Positions 45,917 through 54,580 of a stretch of DNA of 64,000 nt are shown here, piece by piece. The notes under the pieces are model-generated. The model made no database searches and was not told the origin of the DNA. It saw only the letters and a list, made by a program, of their open reading frames with translations. The position numbers and the translations under genes are program-made. This DNA comes from Spongiibacter tropicus DSM 19543. Lineage in GTDB: Bacteria > Pseudomonadota > Gammaproteobacteria > Pseudomonadales > Spongiibacteraceae. Position 1 is the first letter of the stretch. Each line of letters begins with the position of its first letter. The stretch is from NCBI RefSeq assembly GCF_000420325.1, contig NZ_ATUS01000003.1, positions 124,001 to 188,000 of the forward strand, read 5' to 3'.

Positions 45917-48055
45917 TCAGAGCGTCGCTGCCAGTGCCCGCGCACTGTGTATTGCCCCTTCGATGTAAGCAATCTCGGCGCTGTCACCAATGTTATGGAC
46001 GCTCAGCCCTTTTTCCTCCAACTGCCGCTGGAGCGATGTACTGGGAACGGCGCCCTGGGCAATGATCACATTGTCCGCGTGCACCCGCTGCGAGGTCTCC
46101 GCATGTTCGTAGTGAACCCCTTGGGCATCGATACGGCTCACCGTCGCCTTGTTAATCAAGGCAACAGAATGCGAGCGCAAACCATGCAGCACCCGCCAGC
46201 GGCGAACAACACTCAGCTCGGCACCAAAATCGCGTCCCGGTTCCAGCACGCTGACCTCCCGCCCACGCTCAGCGAGAAGCTCGGCCACCTCAAGCCCCAC
46301 CAGACCGCCACCGATAATCACGATGCGCTTGCCCAATGGCATATACAGTTTGCTGAGCATCCGCATGCGATCAATATTGCGATTTATGCCCAAGCCATTC
46401 ATCAGTTTCAGCAGTACACGCTGAACAACGCCCAGCTTTCCTCGTGCATCGCCCTTGAACAGCATGTCGCGCAGTTCTTCGCCATCCAGCACATGAGGCA
46501 ACTCTTTACCGGGCAGCGCCGGGGCACGGCGATCAGCGCCCAGTGCCAGTACGACGTCATCGCACCCCGCATTCACCAGCGCCTCAACGGTGGCTTCGCG
46601 CTCCAGGCATACCTCGACACCGGAAGCGTAAAGCCCCTGCTCAAGGTAGGAAATCAAACGCCCATTGGGCTCGTAAGCCAGAGCCGCAACCCGCAGCGTA
46701 CCGCCTAACTGGGGCTCTCGCTCCCACAATTGAACGCAGTGCCCTCGCTCGGCCAGGACTCGTGCCGCTTCCATCCCCGCCGGACCACCGCCGACAACCA
46801 GAATCCGCTTGGGATTTTCCGCCATCGGTAGGTGACGCTGATCCTGCTCGTAGCCTGTCTCGGGATTCACCGCGCAGCGCAGTGATTTATTGATAAAAAT
46901 CTGGCTGACACAGACATAGCAATAGATACAGGGCCGGATCGTCTCCGCGCGCCCGTCCTTCAACTTATTCGGTAAATCCGGATCAGCCAGCAGCTTGCGG
47001 CCCATGGCCAGAAAGTCGAAATCGCCATGCGCAATATGACGCTCGGCCACGTCCGGTTCGATGCGCCCCACCGCAATGACAGGGATCGACACAGCGGCCT
47101 TGATCGCCTTGGCAAAATCGATATAGCCACCGGGCTGATGTACCAGCGGCCCCTCGGTAAAACCAATAGCGCTGTTGTTGGAATAGGCGCTCACGTCAAT
47201 GGCGTGACACCCGGCTTGCTCCAAGAGCGCCGCCACCCGCACCGCGTCATCGAGGGTAATGCCGCCCTCAGTGCGATATTCATGGGCATCGAGGCGAACG
47301 ACAATCGGAAAGTCGTCGCCGATTTCCCGCTTGATCGCCGCCACGACATTGAGAAGCAGCCGTGCACGGTTCTCAAGATTACCGCCGTAGTCATCGTCGC
47401 GACGGTTCGCATACGGCGACAGGAAGGAGGACAACAGATAGCCGTGTCCAGCGTGCAGTTCAATGGCATCGAAGCCCGCCTCCATCACCCGCCGGGCGGC
47501 TGACGCAAAGCAATCCACCACCCAGTCGATGTCGCTCTGTTCCATTTCCTTGAAGCGCGGCCCTTTGCCGTCCGGACCCGCTGAGCGCACGAAATTTGCC
47601 ATTTCGGCCATGGTCAGGCCATCGCCCATATCATTGGCAGCACGCTTGGGCAGCGACGGCACCAACAATGTCCGGCCCTCGGCAACATCATGGGCAGACA
47701 CCTTGCCGCTGTGATTCAACTGCGCGGCAATACGGCAGCCGTGCTGCTGCACCCGCTCAGCCAGTCGCTTCAGTCCCGGAATATAATCGTCGGAAGAAAG
47801 CCCCAGCATTCTTGGCATCGACATCCCGAAGGGCCAGGCGATGGAACTGGTTTCCAGCACGATCATGCCCGCACCTCCGGCAGCACGCGCTTCGTAGTAG
47901 GCGATCGCGCGATCGCCGATACTGCCATCCTCTTCGACATACTCGGTGCCCATCGCCGCCAGCAGCGTGCGATTACGCAGGGTCAGATTGCCGATTCGCC
48001 CCGGCGACATCAGGGCGGGGTGACGGCAGTCTCGCACTTCTTTAACGGCGATCAT
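45917..48055 (-). CDS. OYE/FAD/4Fe-4S oxidoreductase, dienoyl-CoA reductase/BaiCD-like
   Basis: The ~712-aa enzyme has an N-terminal OYE TIM barrel (LTLRNRTLLAAMGTEYVEED), a 4Fe-4S ligand set CIYCYVC with a later Cys in SLRCAVNPE, then two Rossmann folds (RILVVGGGPAGMEAARVL and RIVIIGGGLVGLEVAELL). The family includes 2,4-dienoyl-CoA reductase and BaiCD/BaiH, which act on 3-oxo-steroid double bonds. The start at 48055 has AGGGACAGG upstream; it overlaps the Rieske gene by 14 bp, suggesting coupled function. Confidence 0.92.
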   Translation of the reverse strand: MIAVKEVRDCRHPALMSPGRIGNLTLRNRTLLAAMGTEYVEEDGSIGDRAIAYYEARAAGGAGMIVLETSSIAWPFGMSMPRMLGLSSDDYIPGLKRLAERVQQHGCRIAAQLNHSGKVSAHDVAEGRTLLVPSLPKRAANDMGDGLTMAEMANFVRSAGPDGKGPRFKEMEQSDIDWVVDCFASAARRVMEAGFDAIELHAGHGYLLSSFLSPYANRRDDDYGGNLENRARLLLNVVAAIKREIGDDFPIVVRLDAHEYRTEGGITLDDAVRVAALLEQAGCHAIDVSAYSNNSAIGFTEGPLVHQPGGYIDFAKAIKAAVSIPVIAVGRIEPDVAERHIAHGDFDFLAMGRKLLADPDLPNKLKDGRAETIRPCIYCYVCVSQIFINKSLRCAVNPETGYEQDQRHLPMAENPKRILVVGGGPAGMEAARVLAERGHCVQLWEREPQLGGTLRVAALAYEPNGRLISYLEQGLYASGVEVCLEREATVEALVNAGCDDVVLALGADRRAPALPGKELPHVLDGEELRDMLFKGDARGKLGVVQRVLLKLMNGLGINRNIDRMRMLSKLYMPLGKRIVIIGGGLVGLEVAELLAERGREVSVLEPGRDFGAELSVVRRWRVLHGLRSHSVALINKATVSRIDAQGVHYEHAETSQRVHADNVIIAQGAVPSTSLQRQLEEKGLSVHNIGDSAEIAYIEGAIHSARALAATL

Positions 48056-49064
48056 CAACCTGTCCCTCAATCAGAAACTGGCCGTACCAGCGACGAAATT
48101 TCGCAAAGGGACCATCGCCATCACAGAGCATGGGCTTTTCCAGGTAGCGTTTGCGCGCCCAGATAATGCGGTCTTCTTCCATCTGCTGGCGAATGTCATC
48201 AATAATCGCCTGCGCCACACGCCCCACCGACTTGCCATTCGCATCCCGCTGAATAAACGCGTACATGGCGCGGGTATTGTGTTCATCGATAGGCGTCAGA
48301 TTGGCCATCAGTACCGTGTCGCAGATACCGCTGAAGCGCACCGTGGCAATCCCCGGCCCGACACTGCTGTTTTCAATACGGCCCTCTACCCGCCCTTTGG
48401 GTGTGTCCATCGGCGATTCCAGCAGGCCAAAGCGGCAGTGCTCTTCAAACCGCATCACCGTGGGCTCGGGGACTTGAGGGGTTCCGTGCACAAACTGGAA
48501 GTGGGCAGCATCGACCGCATTTTCCCCAATTTCCTGAGGATGAGTAGCGATGTCCCACTGGTAAACTTTCAGCTCGCCCCAGTCGCCATTGCCCGGCACC
48601 GCTTCGTCAATCACCGGCGGTTCGAACAAGGGCTCGATATTTTCCGGGTGATACCACACGTAAATACACTGGTTCTGTTCGCGCACTTCCCAGGACGGAA
48701 TGACCTGCTCACAGCGCTCAACTTTCGGGGGATTGCGCTGTGCGTAGGGAATCCCGGTACACTGCCCGTCACCATTGAACTGCCAGCCGTGAAACGGGCA
48801 GACAATGCTGTCACCCACCACTCGCGAGCCACCACCGGCCTGATCGCGAATTCCGTAGCCGAGGTGCGCGCCCATGTGCGGACAGTAAGCATCCAGCACT
48901 TTGGCCTCGCCCTGCTCGGTGCGGAAAATCACCAGTTCCTGACCGAAATATTCCAGCGGCAGCGACTGACCTGCGGCCAGTTCGTGAGAATACAAAACCT
49001 GAAACCAGCCGTAGGGCATAGGCAGGTCAACACGGGGTTTTCGGGTAGATGCAATGATCGACAT
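48042..49064 (-). CDS. Rieske non-haem iron oxygenase, KshA/Neverland-like
   Basis: The 340-aa oxygenase has a Rieske centre with Cys61-x-His63 and Cys89-x2-His92. The 25 residues between the halves exceed the usual 15-17. The mononuclear iron site follows the N-x2-D-x2-H-x4-H pattern (Asn182, Asp185, His188, His193) in GENAVDAAHFQFVH. Overall form resembles KshA and the Neverland/DAF-36 sterol desaturases. A separate reductase is needed and is not seen nearby. It is the third gene of the eight-gene operon. Confidence 0.92.
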   Translation of the reverse strand: MSIIASTRKPRVDLPMPYGWFQVLYSHELAAGQSLPLEYFGQELVIFRTEQGEAKVLDAYCPHMGAHLGYGIRDQAGGGSRVVGDSIVCPFHGWQFNGDGQCTGIPYAQRNPPKVERCEQVIPSWEVREQNQCIYVWYHPENIEPLFEPPVIDEAVPGNGDWGELKVYQWDIATHPQEIGENAVDAAHFQFVHGTPQVPEPTVMRFEEHCRFGLLESPMDTPKGRVEGRIENSSVGPGIATVRFSGICDTVLMANLTPIDEHNTRAMYAFIQRDANGKSVGRVAQAIIDDIRQQMEEDRIIWARKRYLEKPMLCDGDGPFAKFRRWYGQFLIEGQVDDRR

Positions 49065-49069
49065 ACGAC

Positions 49070-49834
49070 TTATCCTCTTACCGCACCGCCACCGTCTACC
49101 GACAGCAGCTGGCCGGTAATGAACGAGGCTTTCTCTGACAGGAGAAACGCCACCGCATTGGCGATCTCCGCGGGTTCACCCAAACGCTGCATGGGCGCCA
49201 CCTTGCGCAACTTCTCCGCCATTTTGGGCTGCTCTTCAAAATACTTTTCCAGACCCGGTGTCCGGATCACACCGGGAGAGACGGCGTTGATACGAATGCC
49301 TTTAGCGGCATACTCGGTCGACGCACTCTTGGTGAGAATGTTCACCCCGCCTTTCGCCGTGGCATAGGCGGTGTTGAACGCCTGACCGCGGAGCGAAGCA
49401 TTCGACGAAATGTTAACGATGGCACCACCGCCCTGCGCCAACATCGCGGCAATCTCATACTTCATGCACAACCAGGTGTTGGTCAGGCACAGTTCCAGCG
49501 TCTGATCGAATACCTCGCGACTGAACTCGTGGATAGGCCCGTTACCGCGACTCACCGCCGCGTTATTGCAGGCAATATCCAAGCGCCCAAAATGCGCAGT
49601 CACCGCATTTACTGCCGCTTTGACGACGTCTTCCTTGCTGACATCACAGTGCAGATAAAACGTATCGGCGCCGCTGGCATTGAGCTCGCTGACCAGCGAC
49701 TGTCCGGCGTCATCATTGATATCCAGTACCGCCACCTTCGCCCCCTGGCGAACCAGCTCTTCGGTAATCGCACGCCCGATACCCGTCGCGCCACCGGTGA
49801 CCAGCGCCACCTTGTTATGCAGTTCTCCGCTCAC
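49070..49834 (-). CDS. SDR family oxidoreductase
   Basis: This is a classical SDR (254 aa) with TGGATGIG at 13-20, NNAAVS and YATAK. The tail is GQLLSVDGGGAV. The start is GTG with AGGAG 5 nt upstream, and it overlaps the membrane-protein stop as GTGA. Such SDRs act on cyclic alcohols or hydroxysteroids. It is 5 bp upstream of the Rieske gene. Confidence 0.9.
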   Translation of the reverse strand: MSGELHNKVALVTGGATGIGRAITEELVRQGAKVAVLDINDDAGQSLVSELNASGADTFYLHCDVSKEDVVKAAVNAVTAHFGRLDIACNNAAVSRGNGPIHEFSREVFDQTLELCLTNTWLCMKYEIAAMLAQGGGAIVNISSNASLRGQAFNTAYATAKGGVNILTKSASTEYAAKGIRINAVSPGVIRTPGLEKYFEEQPKMAEKLRKVAPMQRLGEPAEIANAVAFLLSEKASFITGQLLSVDGGGAVRG

Positions 49835-50352
49835 ACAAGCTCTCCTTCTTTTTTCTCTTTAATTCGGCGCACCGGATGCATGGCAAACAGAATCACCACA
49901 GGTACCACTGCCACCGACAGCAATCCGGTGTAAACACTTTTCAACACGGTAAATTCATAGGGCGAATAGCTCTGCGCGCCCATCAGCGAGAACACCAACC
50001 ACAACAACGGCAGAGACGCCACGACCGCCGTCAGTGCCAGCAACAGCGACTTCACGCTGTCGCGATACCCGGCGGCCCAACCCAGATAACGGATGAATGC
50101 GAAGGGAGGCTGAACAACGGTGGAGGCTTTGGCGAATTTTCGGCGCTGCAGCGGCAGAACAATCAAACTCAACAGGAAAACAAGAATCAGTGCGGTGAAC
50201 AGAAAGTCGACGACCATTCCCTTCTCCCCCCAGACCAGTAGCTGCTCTTTATCGCGACTCAGATACCAGGCAAAGGCGCCATTGATCAGTCCATTAACGA
50301 CTCCACTACCCAGAGCCTCCTTAGCGATATACCCACGGCTATTCACGTTCAT
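49831..50352 (-). CDS. Uncharacterised membrane protein heading the operon
   Basis: The 173-aa protein has four probable membrane segments: around 20-35, VVDFLFTALILVFLLSLIVL, LLLALTAVVASLPLLWLVF and GLLSVAVVPVVILFAM, with a basic C-terminus. I do not recognise the family. GGAG precedes the ATG. It is the first gene of the catabolic operon and is coupled by GTGA to the SDR, so a role in uptake or anchoring of the pathway is possible. Confidence 0.75.
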   Translation of the reverse strand: MNVNSRGYIAKEALGSGVVNGLINGAFAWYLSRDKEQLLVWGEKGMVVDFLFTALILVFLLSLIVLPLQRRKFAKASTVVQPPFAFIRYLGWAAGYRDSVKSLLLALTAVVASLPLLWLVFSLMGAQSYSPYEFTVLKSVYTGLLSVAVVPVVILFAMHPVRRIKEKKEGELV

Positions 50353-50440
50353 CACTACTCCAATTGCGTCATTGCTTTTAATTATTTGAACTCACATATT
50401 AGTCACCACAATAAATCGCTAAAGCACATAAACTTTCAGA

Positions 50441-50466
50441 ATTGCCGACATTTAGCATCAGGCAAT
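50441..50466. promoter_or_regulatory. Inverted repeat in the araC/operon divergent promoter
   Basis: ATTGCC-N14-GGCAAT is a 6+6 inverted repeat in the 135-bp gap between the eight-gene operon and the divergent AraC gene. It lies 22 bp before the araC-type start. It is a candidate operator for that regulator. Confidence 0.4.
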
Positions 50467-50487
50467 CACTCAATAGAACGCATCGCC

Positions 50488-51576
50488 ATGACTACAGCCA
50501 AGCCCGATATCCAGCATGAAATCCCCGTCCGAAAATTTTTGCGGCTGCTGGATTATCTGGAGAAAGTCGGTATAGAACCGGCCCCGATTGCCAAGCGCGG
50601 CGGCCTCGATATGAATCGCCTGATACAGGAAGACCCGGATACGCTGCTGCCGGGCTACCGCTATTCCAGCCTGTATGAGCTGGCCGCCGAAGAAATGCAG
50701 AAACTGAATGTGGCGGTTCCCTGGGGCGCCGGAATCGGCAGCGATATTTTTCACTTCATGTGCTACAGCATTATCAACTGCCAGACATTGGAGGAGGCCC
50801 TGCGCCGCGCCGAGCGCTATCAGCGCATGGTGTATCCAATGACCGGCTACCACATCATTCTGAGCGTCGACGGGGACACTGCCGAACTGCGCTATCACTT
50901 CGATAACAACACCATCAAACCGCAATTCATGCCGGACAGTTGGGATCGCGTAGAATTTTCAGACACCGTGGCCAAGGCCTCAGGACTCCGGGTCTGGCAT
51001 GCCTTCATGGGGTGGCTGGTCGGCCGAGATATCGATCTGATTGACGTACAGATCTCCGCACCGGAGTTTTCTACCGCCTATACCAACAGCGTCAACACAG
51101 TGATGGGCGCCACACCCAGCTACGACGCCGACTACACGGCCATGCGCTTTCACGCTGACTGTCTGCGCTATCGCACCGTACATACCTCGGAGTCGCTGGA
51201 GGCCTTCCTGCGAAATGCAGTTTACGCGCTGATCGCTCAGGACTCCCGTCCCGCCAGTACCGGCGCCGCCATTCGCTCACTGCTCGCCAAAAGCGGCGCC
51301 GGCAGCCTCCCCAGTTTCGAAGACATGGCGGAAAACCTGCACATGTCACCATCGAGCTTGCGCCGCCGCCTGCAGAGCGAGGGCACCAGCTATCAGGAGC
51401 TGAAGGACCACTATCGACGCGATATCGCCATGCGCCACCTCCGTGAAAACACGCTGAAAATTCATGAGATTGGTGAACTGTTGGGCTTTCTTGAGTCGAG
51501 CTCCTTTATCCGCTCTTTCCGCAACTGGACCGGGCTTACCCCCAAGCAGTACCGCTCGGAATTTTTCGACGACTGA
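50488..51576 (+). CDS. AraC family transcriptional regulator
   Basis: The 362-aa regulator has an N-terminal ligand-binding-like domain of the Arabinose_bd type (RKFLRLLDYLEKVGIEPAPI). The C-terminal AraC HTH pair reads MAENLHMSPSSLRRRLQSEG and IGELLGFLESSSFIRSFRNW then TGLTPKQYR. The ATG at 50488 fits relatives; the frame opens earlier. Divergent placement suggests it controls the eight-gene operon, and perhaps the TonB-dependent receptor, in response to the catabolic substrate. Confidence 0.9.
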   Translation: MTTAKPDIQHEIPVRKFLRLLDYLEKVGIEPAPIAKRGGLDMNRLIQEDPDTLLPGYRYSSLYELAAEEMQKLNVAVPWGAGIGSDIFHFMCYSIINCQTLEEALRRAERYQRMVYPMTGYHIILSVDGDTAELRYHFDNNTIKPQFMPDSWDRVEFSDTVAKASGLRVWHAFMGWLVGRDIDLIDVQISAPEFSTAYTNSVNTVMGATPSYDADYTAMRFHADCLRYRTVHTSESLEAFLRNAVYALIAQDSRPASTGAAIRSLLAKSGAGSLPSFEDMAENLHMSPSSLRRRLQSEGTSYQELKDHYRRDIAMRHLRENTLKIHEIGELLGFLESSSFIRSFRNWTGLTPKQYRSEFFDD

Positions 51577-51604
51577 ACCCTGGCGAAACCGGAGAAACAG
51601 GCAC

Positions 51605-51628
51605 AAAAAAGGCGGGCCTGAGCCCGCC
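51605..51628 (-). terminator. Terminator after the TonB-dependent receptor gene
   Basis: GGCGGGC-CTGA-GCCCGCC is followed on the minus strand by TTTTTT. It separates the convergent araC-type and receptor genes. Confidence 0.9.
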
Positions 51629-51656
51629 GGAATGCTGGGGGGAGAGCCCAAGCGAA

Positions 51657-54176
51657 TCAGTAGCGGTAACGCAGCTCCAGACCGTAGGTCCGCGGCGCAC
51701 CGTATTGTTCAGTTTCGAGCCCCAGACCCTGGAAGTTAATACCGTACGCCGGGTAGTCGTCGTCGGTCAGGTTGTTCCCCCACAGCGACACCATCAGCTC
51801 ACCTTTTTCCACCGGGATATTGCTCAGACTGATACGCGCGTTCACCACGGTGCGCTCATCCATGGACCGCACGGGGAAGGAATAGACGCCTTGGCCACCC
51901 ATACCATCAGAGATAACCGCCGGGGCCAGACTGACCTGCTCCCAGGTATCCTGCCAGTTCGCATCAACAAACAGGTTGAAGTCACCGATGGCGGTGCTGG
52001 CAAAGGTGTAGTCAAGGCTCAGATTCACTTTGTTGCTCGGTGAATTACCGCGTTTTGACTCCTTGTAGCCCTTGATACATTCGCCGTTAAAGCAGGTGCT
52101 CGGATACTCGGCAAAGTCACCGTGGATGTAGGAATACGCCAGACTGACGACCATCGCTTCAACAGGCGCTACCGAGATTTCGAGCTCGCTGCCCCAGCGC
52201 TCGGCCACACCGGCATTGATGATCGCCGACGCCGCTGTCCCCGAGGTGGTGTCAATCACACTGGTTTGCAGGTCATCGTATTTGTAGGCATACACACCGG
52301 CATTGACGCGCAGTCGCTTATCCAGCCAATCCGACTTCACCCCCACTTCCACCTGCTCAATGGTCTCCTCATCGAAGCCATTGGCAAAGATTTCGCCGTT
52401 GAAACCACCTGAACGATAGCCGGTGGCGTAGCGCAGGAAGGCATTGATATTGTCAGCCACATCGTAGGCCACGGTCGCGTTGTAGCTGAAGTTGTAGAAG
52501 TTGTTATCCAGGTCTGTAGATCGCGCCGGCGTCACACCGAAGGGGCTGACCACCCTACCGAAGTTATAGGCCACCGCTTTTTTCTCTTCGGTGTAGCGCA
52601 TACCGATGGTCAGTGCCAGCCGGTCCTCGAGCTGCGCAAAGCGATAGGTCCCCTGACCGTACAGCGCCAAGGCATCCGTATTCAGCGTATATTTTTCAGC
52701 CTGACGGCCGGCCAGCGGCAAGGCAAAAGCGGCCTTGCGGTCGTAGTTGGACTCGTCCTCGAACCAGAACAAACCCAGGGTGTAATCCAGTTGCGCGGTT
52801 GCCCCCGTGAGCTGGAACTCCTGAGAAAACTGCTCATAGGCAGAGCTGGTGTCCTGCAGGCTGTGTCCCGCCCCCAAGGTGTCGATCGCATTCCACACGC
52901 CGTCGGCGCCAGCACCACCAAATTGACCATAGATCTGCAGCAATGCCAGGTGGAGATTGTCGTTGTAGGCACCGATGCCGTTGGCATCCAGGCTGCTGTC
53001 AATATCCTCGAGATCGCCAAAGACATAGGTTTCAATTTCGCGGTAAGCCGTAATCGACTTCAGCGTGACTTCACCCAGTACACCGCGCTCACCCAGGAAC
53101 CACTCAGCAGTGATGGCGTGACCGTCAGACTCGTTCTCGCTGACCGGGGGATTATCCGCCCAGCCGCCTTTAGGCCGCCCTTCGCCTCTGGCCAATACCT
53201 GCTCGTAGGCATCGATAGTTTTCTGAATAGAGGGAATCCAGCGGCTGGCGATACGGCCATCGGCACCCGGCGCCATCGCCAGACCCTGAGCACTCGGCAA
53301 TACGGTGTTCTTCAGAAAATCCAGTCGGCTGGTGCCCTGAGTATTCAGGGCAGTAAAGCCCACGGCTTTCTGGAGCGTCCCCACCTCATCCAACTCACTG
53401 TGATCGTAGATGTAGTCCACTGTGATATTTTCGCGGGGCTCCCAGCGCAGCGCAGCGCGCCAGGCCAGTCGATCCAGATTGTCGAAGTCCTCGCCACCGG
53501 AGTAATTCTCGTAGAAGCCGTCGCGGTCTTTGCTCAGGAAATTCAATGCCGCACTGAGTTTGCCGGCCCCTTCGCCGACCTCACCGATCGCATCAAAGTC
53601 CACGCTGCCCTTCAAGGTGCGCAGTCCGTAGTTGCCGAGTCCCGCGGTCAGATCGGCGGCAAACTCGCCCAGTGGTTTACGCGAAATCACGTTAATCGCA
53701 CCGGCCGTTGAGTTCCGGCCATAAAGGGTGCCCTGCGGACCACGGAGAATTTCAATGCGCTCGATCTGCGCAACATCCATGGCTGTGCCGAGCATTTTGC
53801 CGACATAGACACCATCCACATACATCCCGACAGCCGGGTCCAGTGAAATATTTGAGCCCACGCCACCGGAAATACCGCGAATACTCAGACTGGTTGCACC
53901 GCGCGAACCGGGCGCGGAATAGCCGCCCATACCCGGCATCGACGCGAACATATCGTCGGTGTTGGTAATGCCGCGCTTATCGATCCCCTCACTGTTCAGC
54001 GCGGTAATTGATATGGGCGTGTCCTGCAGCGATTCGACACGGCGCTCTGCGGTAACCAGAACCTCTTCAAGGGCCTGCGCCGACGCGTTTGACACCAGGG
54101 TAGGCAGCGAAAGCAGTGATATCGCCAAGGGCAATACCTTCAGCCGTGCACCTGCAGTGAATGGATAATTCTTCAT
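51657..54176 (-). CDS. TonB-dependent outer-membrane receptor
   Basis: The 839-aa receptor has a signal peptide ending ASA, a TonB box region (LEEVLVTAERR), a plug domain with SIRGISGGVG and IEILRGPQGTLYGRNSTAGA, and a 22-strand barrel ending LELRYRY. The plug signature is of the kind common in receptors for complex organics rather than siderophore-specific types. Flanked by two Rieske operons, it probably imports the hydrophobic substrate. A 404-bp upstream gap carries candidate control elements. Confidence 0.93.
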   Translation of the reverse strand: MKNYPFTAGARLKVLPLAISLLSLPTLVSNASAQALEEVLVTAERRVESLQDTPISITALNSEGIDKRGITNTDDMFASMPGMGGYSAPGSRGATSLSIRGISGGVGSNISLDPAVGMYVDGVYVGKMLGTAMDVAQIERIEILRGPQGTLYGRNSTAGAINVISRKPLGEFAADLTAGLGNYGLRTLKGSVDFDAIGEVGEGAGKLSAALNFLSKDRDGFYENYSGGEDFDNLDRLAWRAALRWEPRENITVDYIYDHSELDEVGTLQKAVGFTALNTQGTSRLDFLKNTVLPSAQGLAMAPGADGRIASRWIPSIQKTIDAYEQVLARGEGRPKGGWADNPPVSENESDGHAITAEWFLGERGVLGEVTLKSITAYREIETYVFGDLEDIDSSLDANGIGAYNDNLHLALLQIYGQFGGAGADGVWNAIDTLGAGHSLQDTSSAYEQFSQEFQLTGATAQLDYTLGLFWFEDESNYDRKAAFALPLAGRQAEKYTLNTDALALYGQGTYRFAQLEDRLALTIGMRYTEEKKAVAYNFGRVVSPFGVTPARSTDLDNNFYNFSYNATVAYDVADNINAFLRYATGYRSGGFNGEIFANGFDEETIEQVEVGVKSDWLDKRLRVNAGVYAYKYDDLQTSVIDTTSGTAASAIINAGVAERWGSELEISVAPVEAMVVSLAYSYIHGDFAEYPSTCFNGECIKGYKESKRGNSPSNKVNLSLDYTFASTAIGDFNLFVDANWQDTWEQVSLAPAVISDGMGGQGVYSFPVRSMDERTVVNARISLSNIPVEKGELMVSLWGNNLTDDDYPAYGINFQGLGLETEQYGAPRTYGLELRYRY

Positions 54177-54370
54177 GCCATAACTCCGTTTTCATTATTG
54201 AGGTTAAGAATGGCGGTCTCTCAACCGTTAGCATTAGTTATCTGGCTGACGGAAAGCTGAGAATGCAGGCAACAGCAAACCGTCAACGGCTCGCCCGATG
54301 GCAGGCCGCTTGAGTCAAAAAGTGGGAAGGTATCTCCGGCGGAAAACCCCGGACGCTTCGCTACGGAATG

Positions 54371-54416
54371 ATGTCGTTATCGTCTTTCATTGCCTGTGCC
54401 CATTCATGTCGTTATC
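54371..54416. promoter_or_regulatory. Direct repeat ATGTCGTTATC upstream of the receptor
   Basis: ATGTCGTTATC occurs at 54371-54381 and 54406-54416, 35 bp start to start, in the 404-bp gap before the receptor. AraC-type activators often use spaced direct repeats. An overlapping 63-codon plus-strand frame is not convincing, and nothing else gene-like is seen in the gap. Confidence 0.4.
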
Positions 54417-54513
54417 AGTATTTTGGTAGGCGGAGAGAGGAGGTATCGGCAGCAATGGCGCAACAGCCCCTCACTCGTCTTAGCGAAAATCTTACGCCCC
54501 AGCGGATAAAAAA

Positions 54514-54527
54514 CGACGACAAAAACA
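54514..54527. promoter_or_regulatory. 14-bp motif shared with the 57.3-kb promoter region
   Basis: CGACGACAAAAACA occurs here and at 57281-57294. In both places it is followed after a similar gap by ATGC (AT-rich tract between). This copy is about 340 bp upstream of the receptor start and 54 bp beyond the Rieske stop. Confidence 0.45.
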
Positions 54528-54580
54528 GCCATAAAAATGCGCGGAAACGTTCATCTTGAATCTTTAAGTAGCCAAGGCGT

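Noticed and set aside
45740-46708. 322-codon plus-strand frame
   Set aside because: It spans parts of two well-supported minus-strand enzymes (amidohydrolase and OYE/FAD) and has no recognisable domain.
54368-54559. 63-codon plus-strand frame upstream of the TonB receptor
   Set aside because: No ribosome-binding site, no family resemblance, and it overlaps the direct repeat and shared motif, so the region is more likely regulatory.
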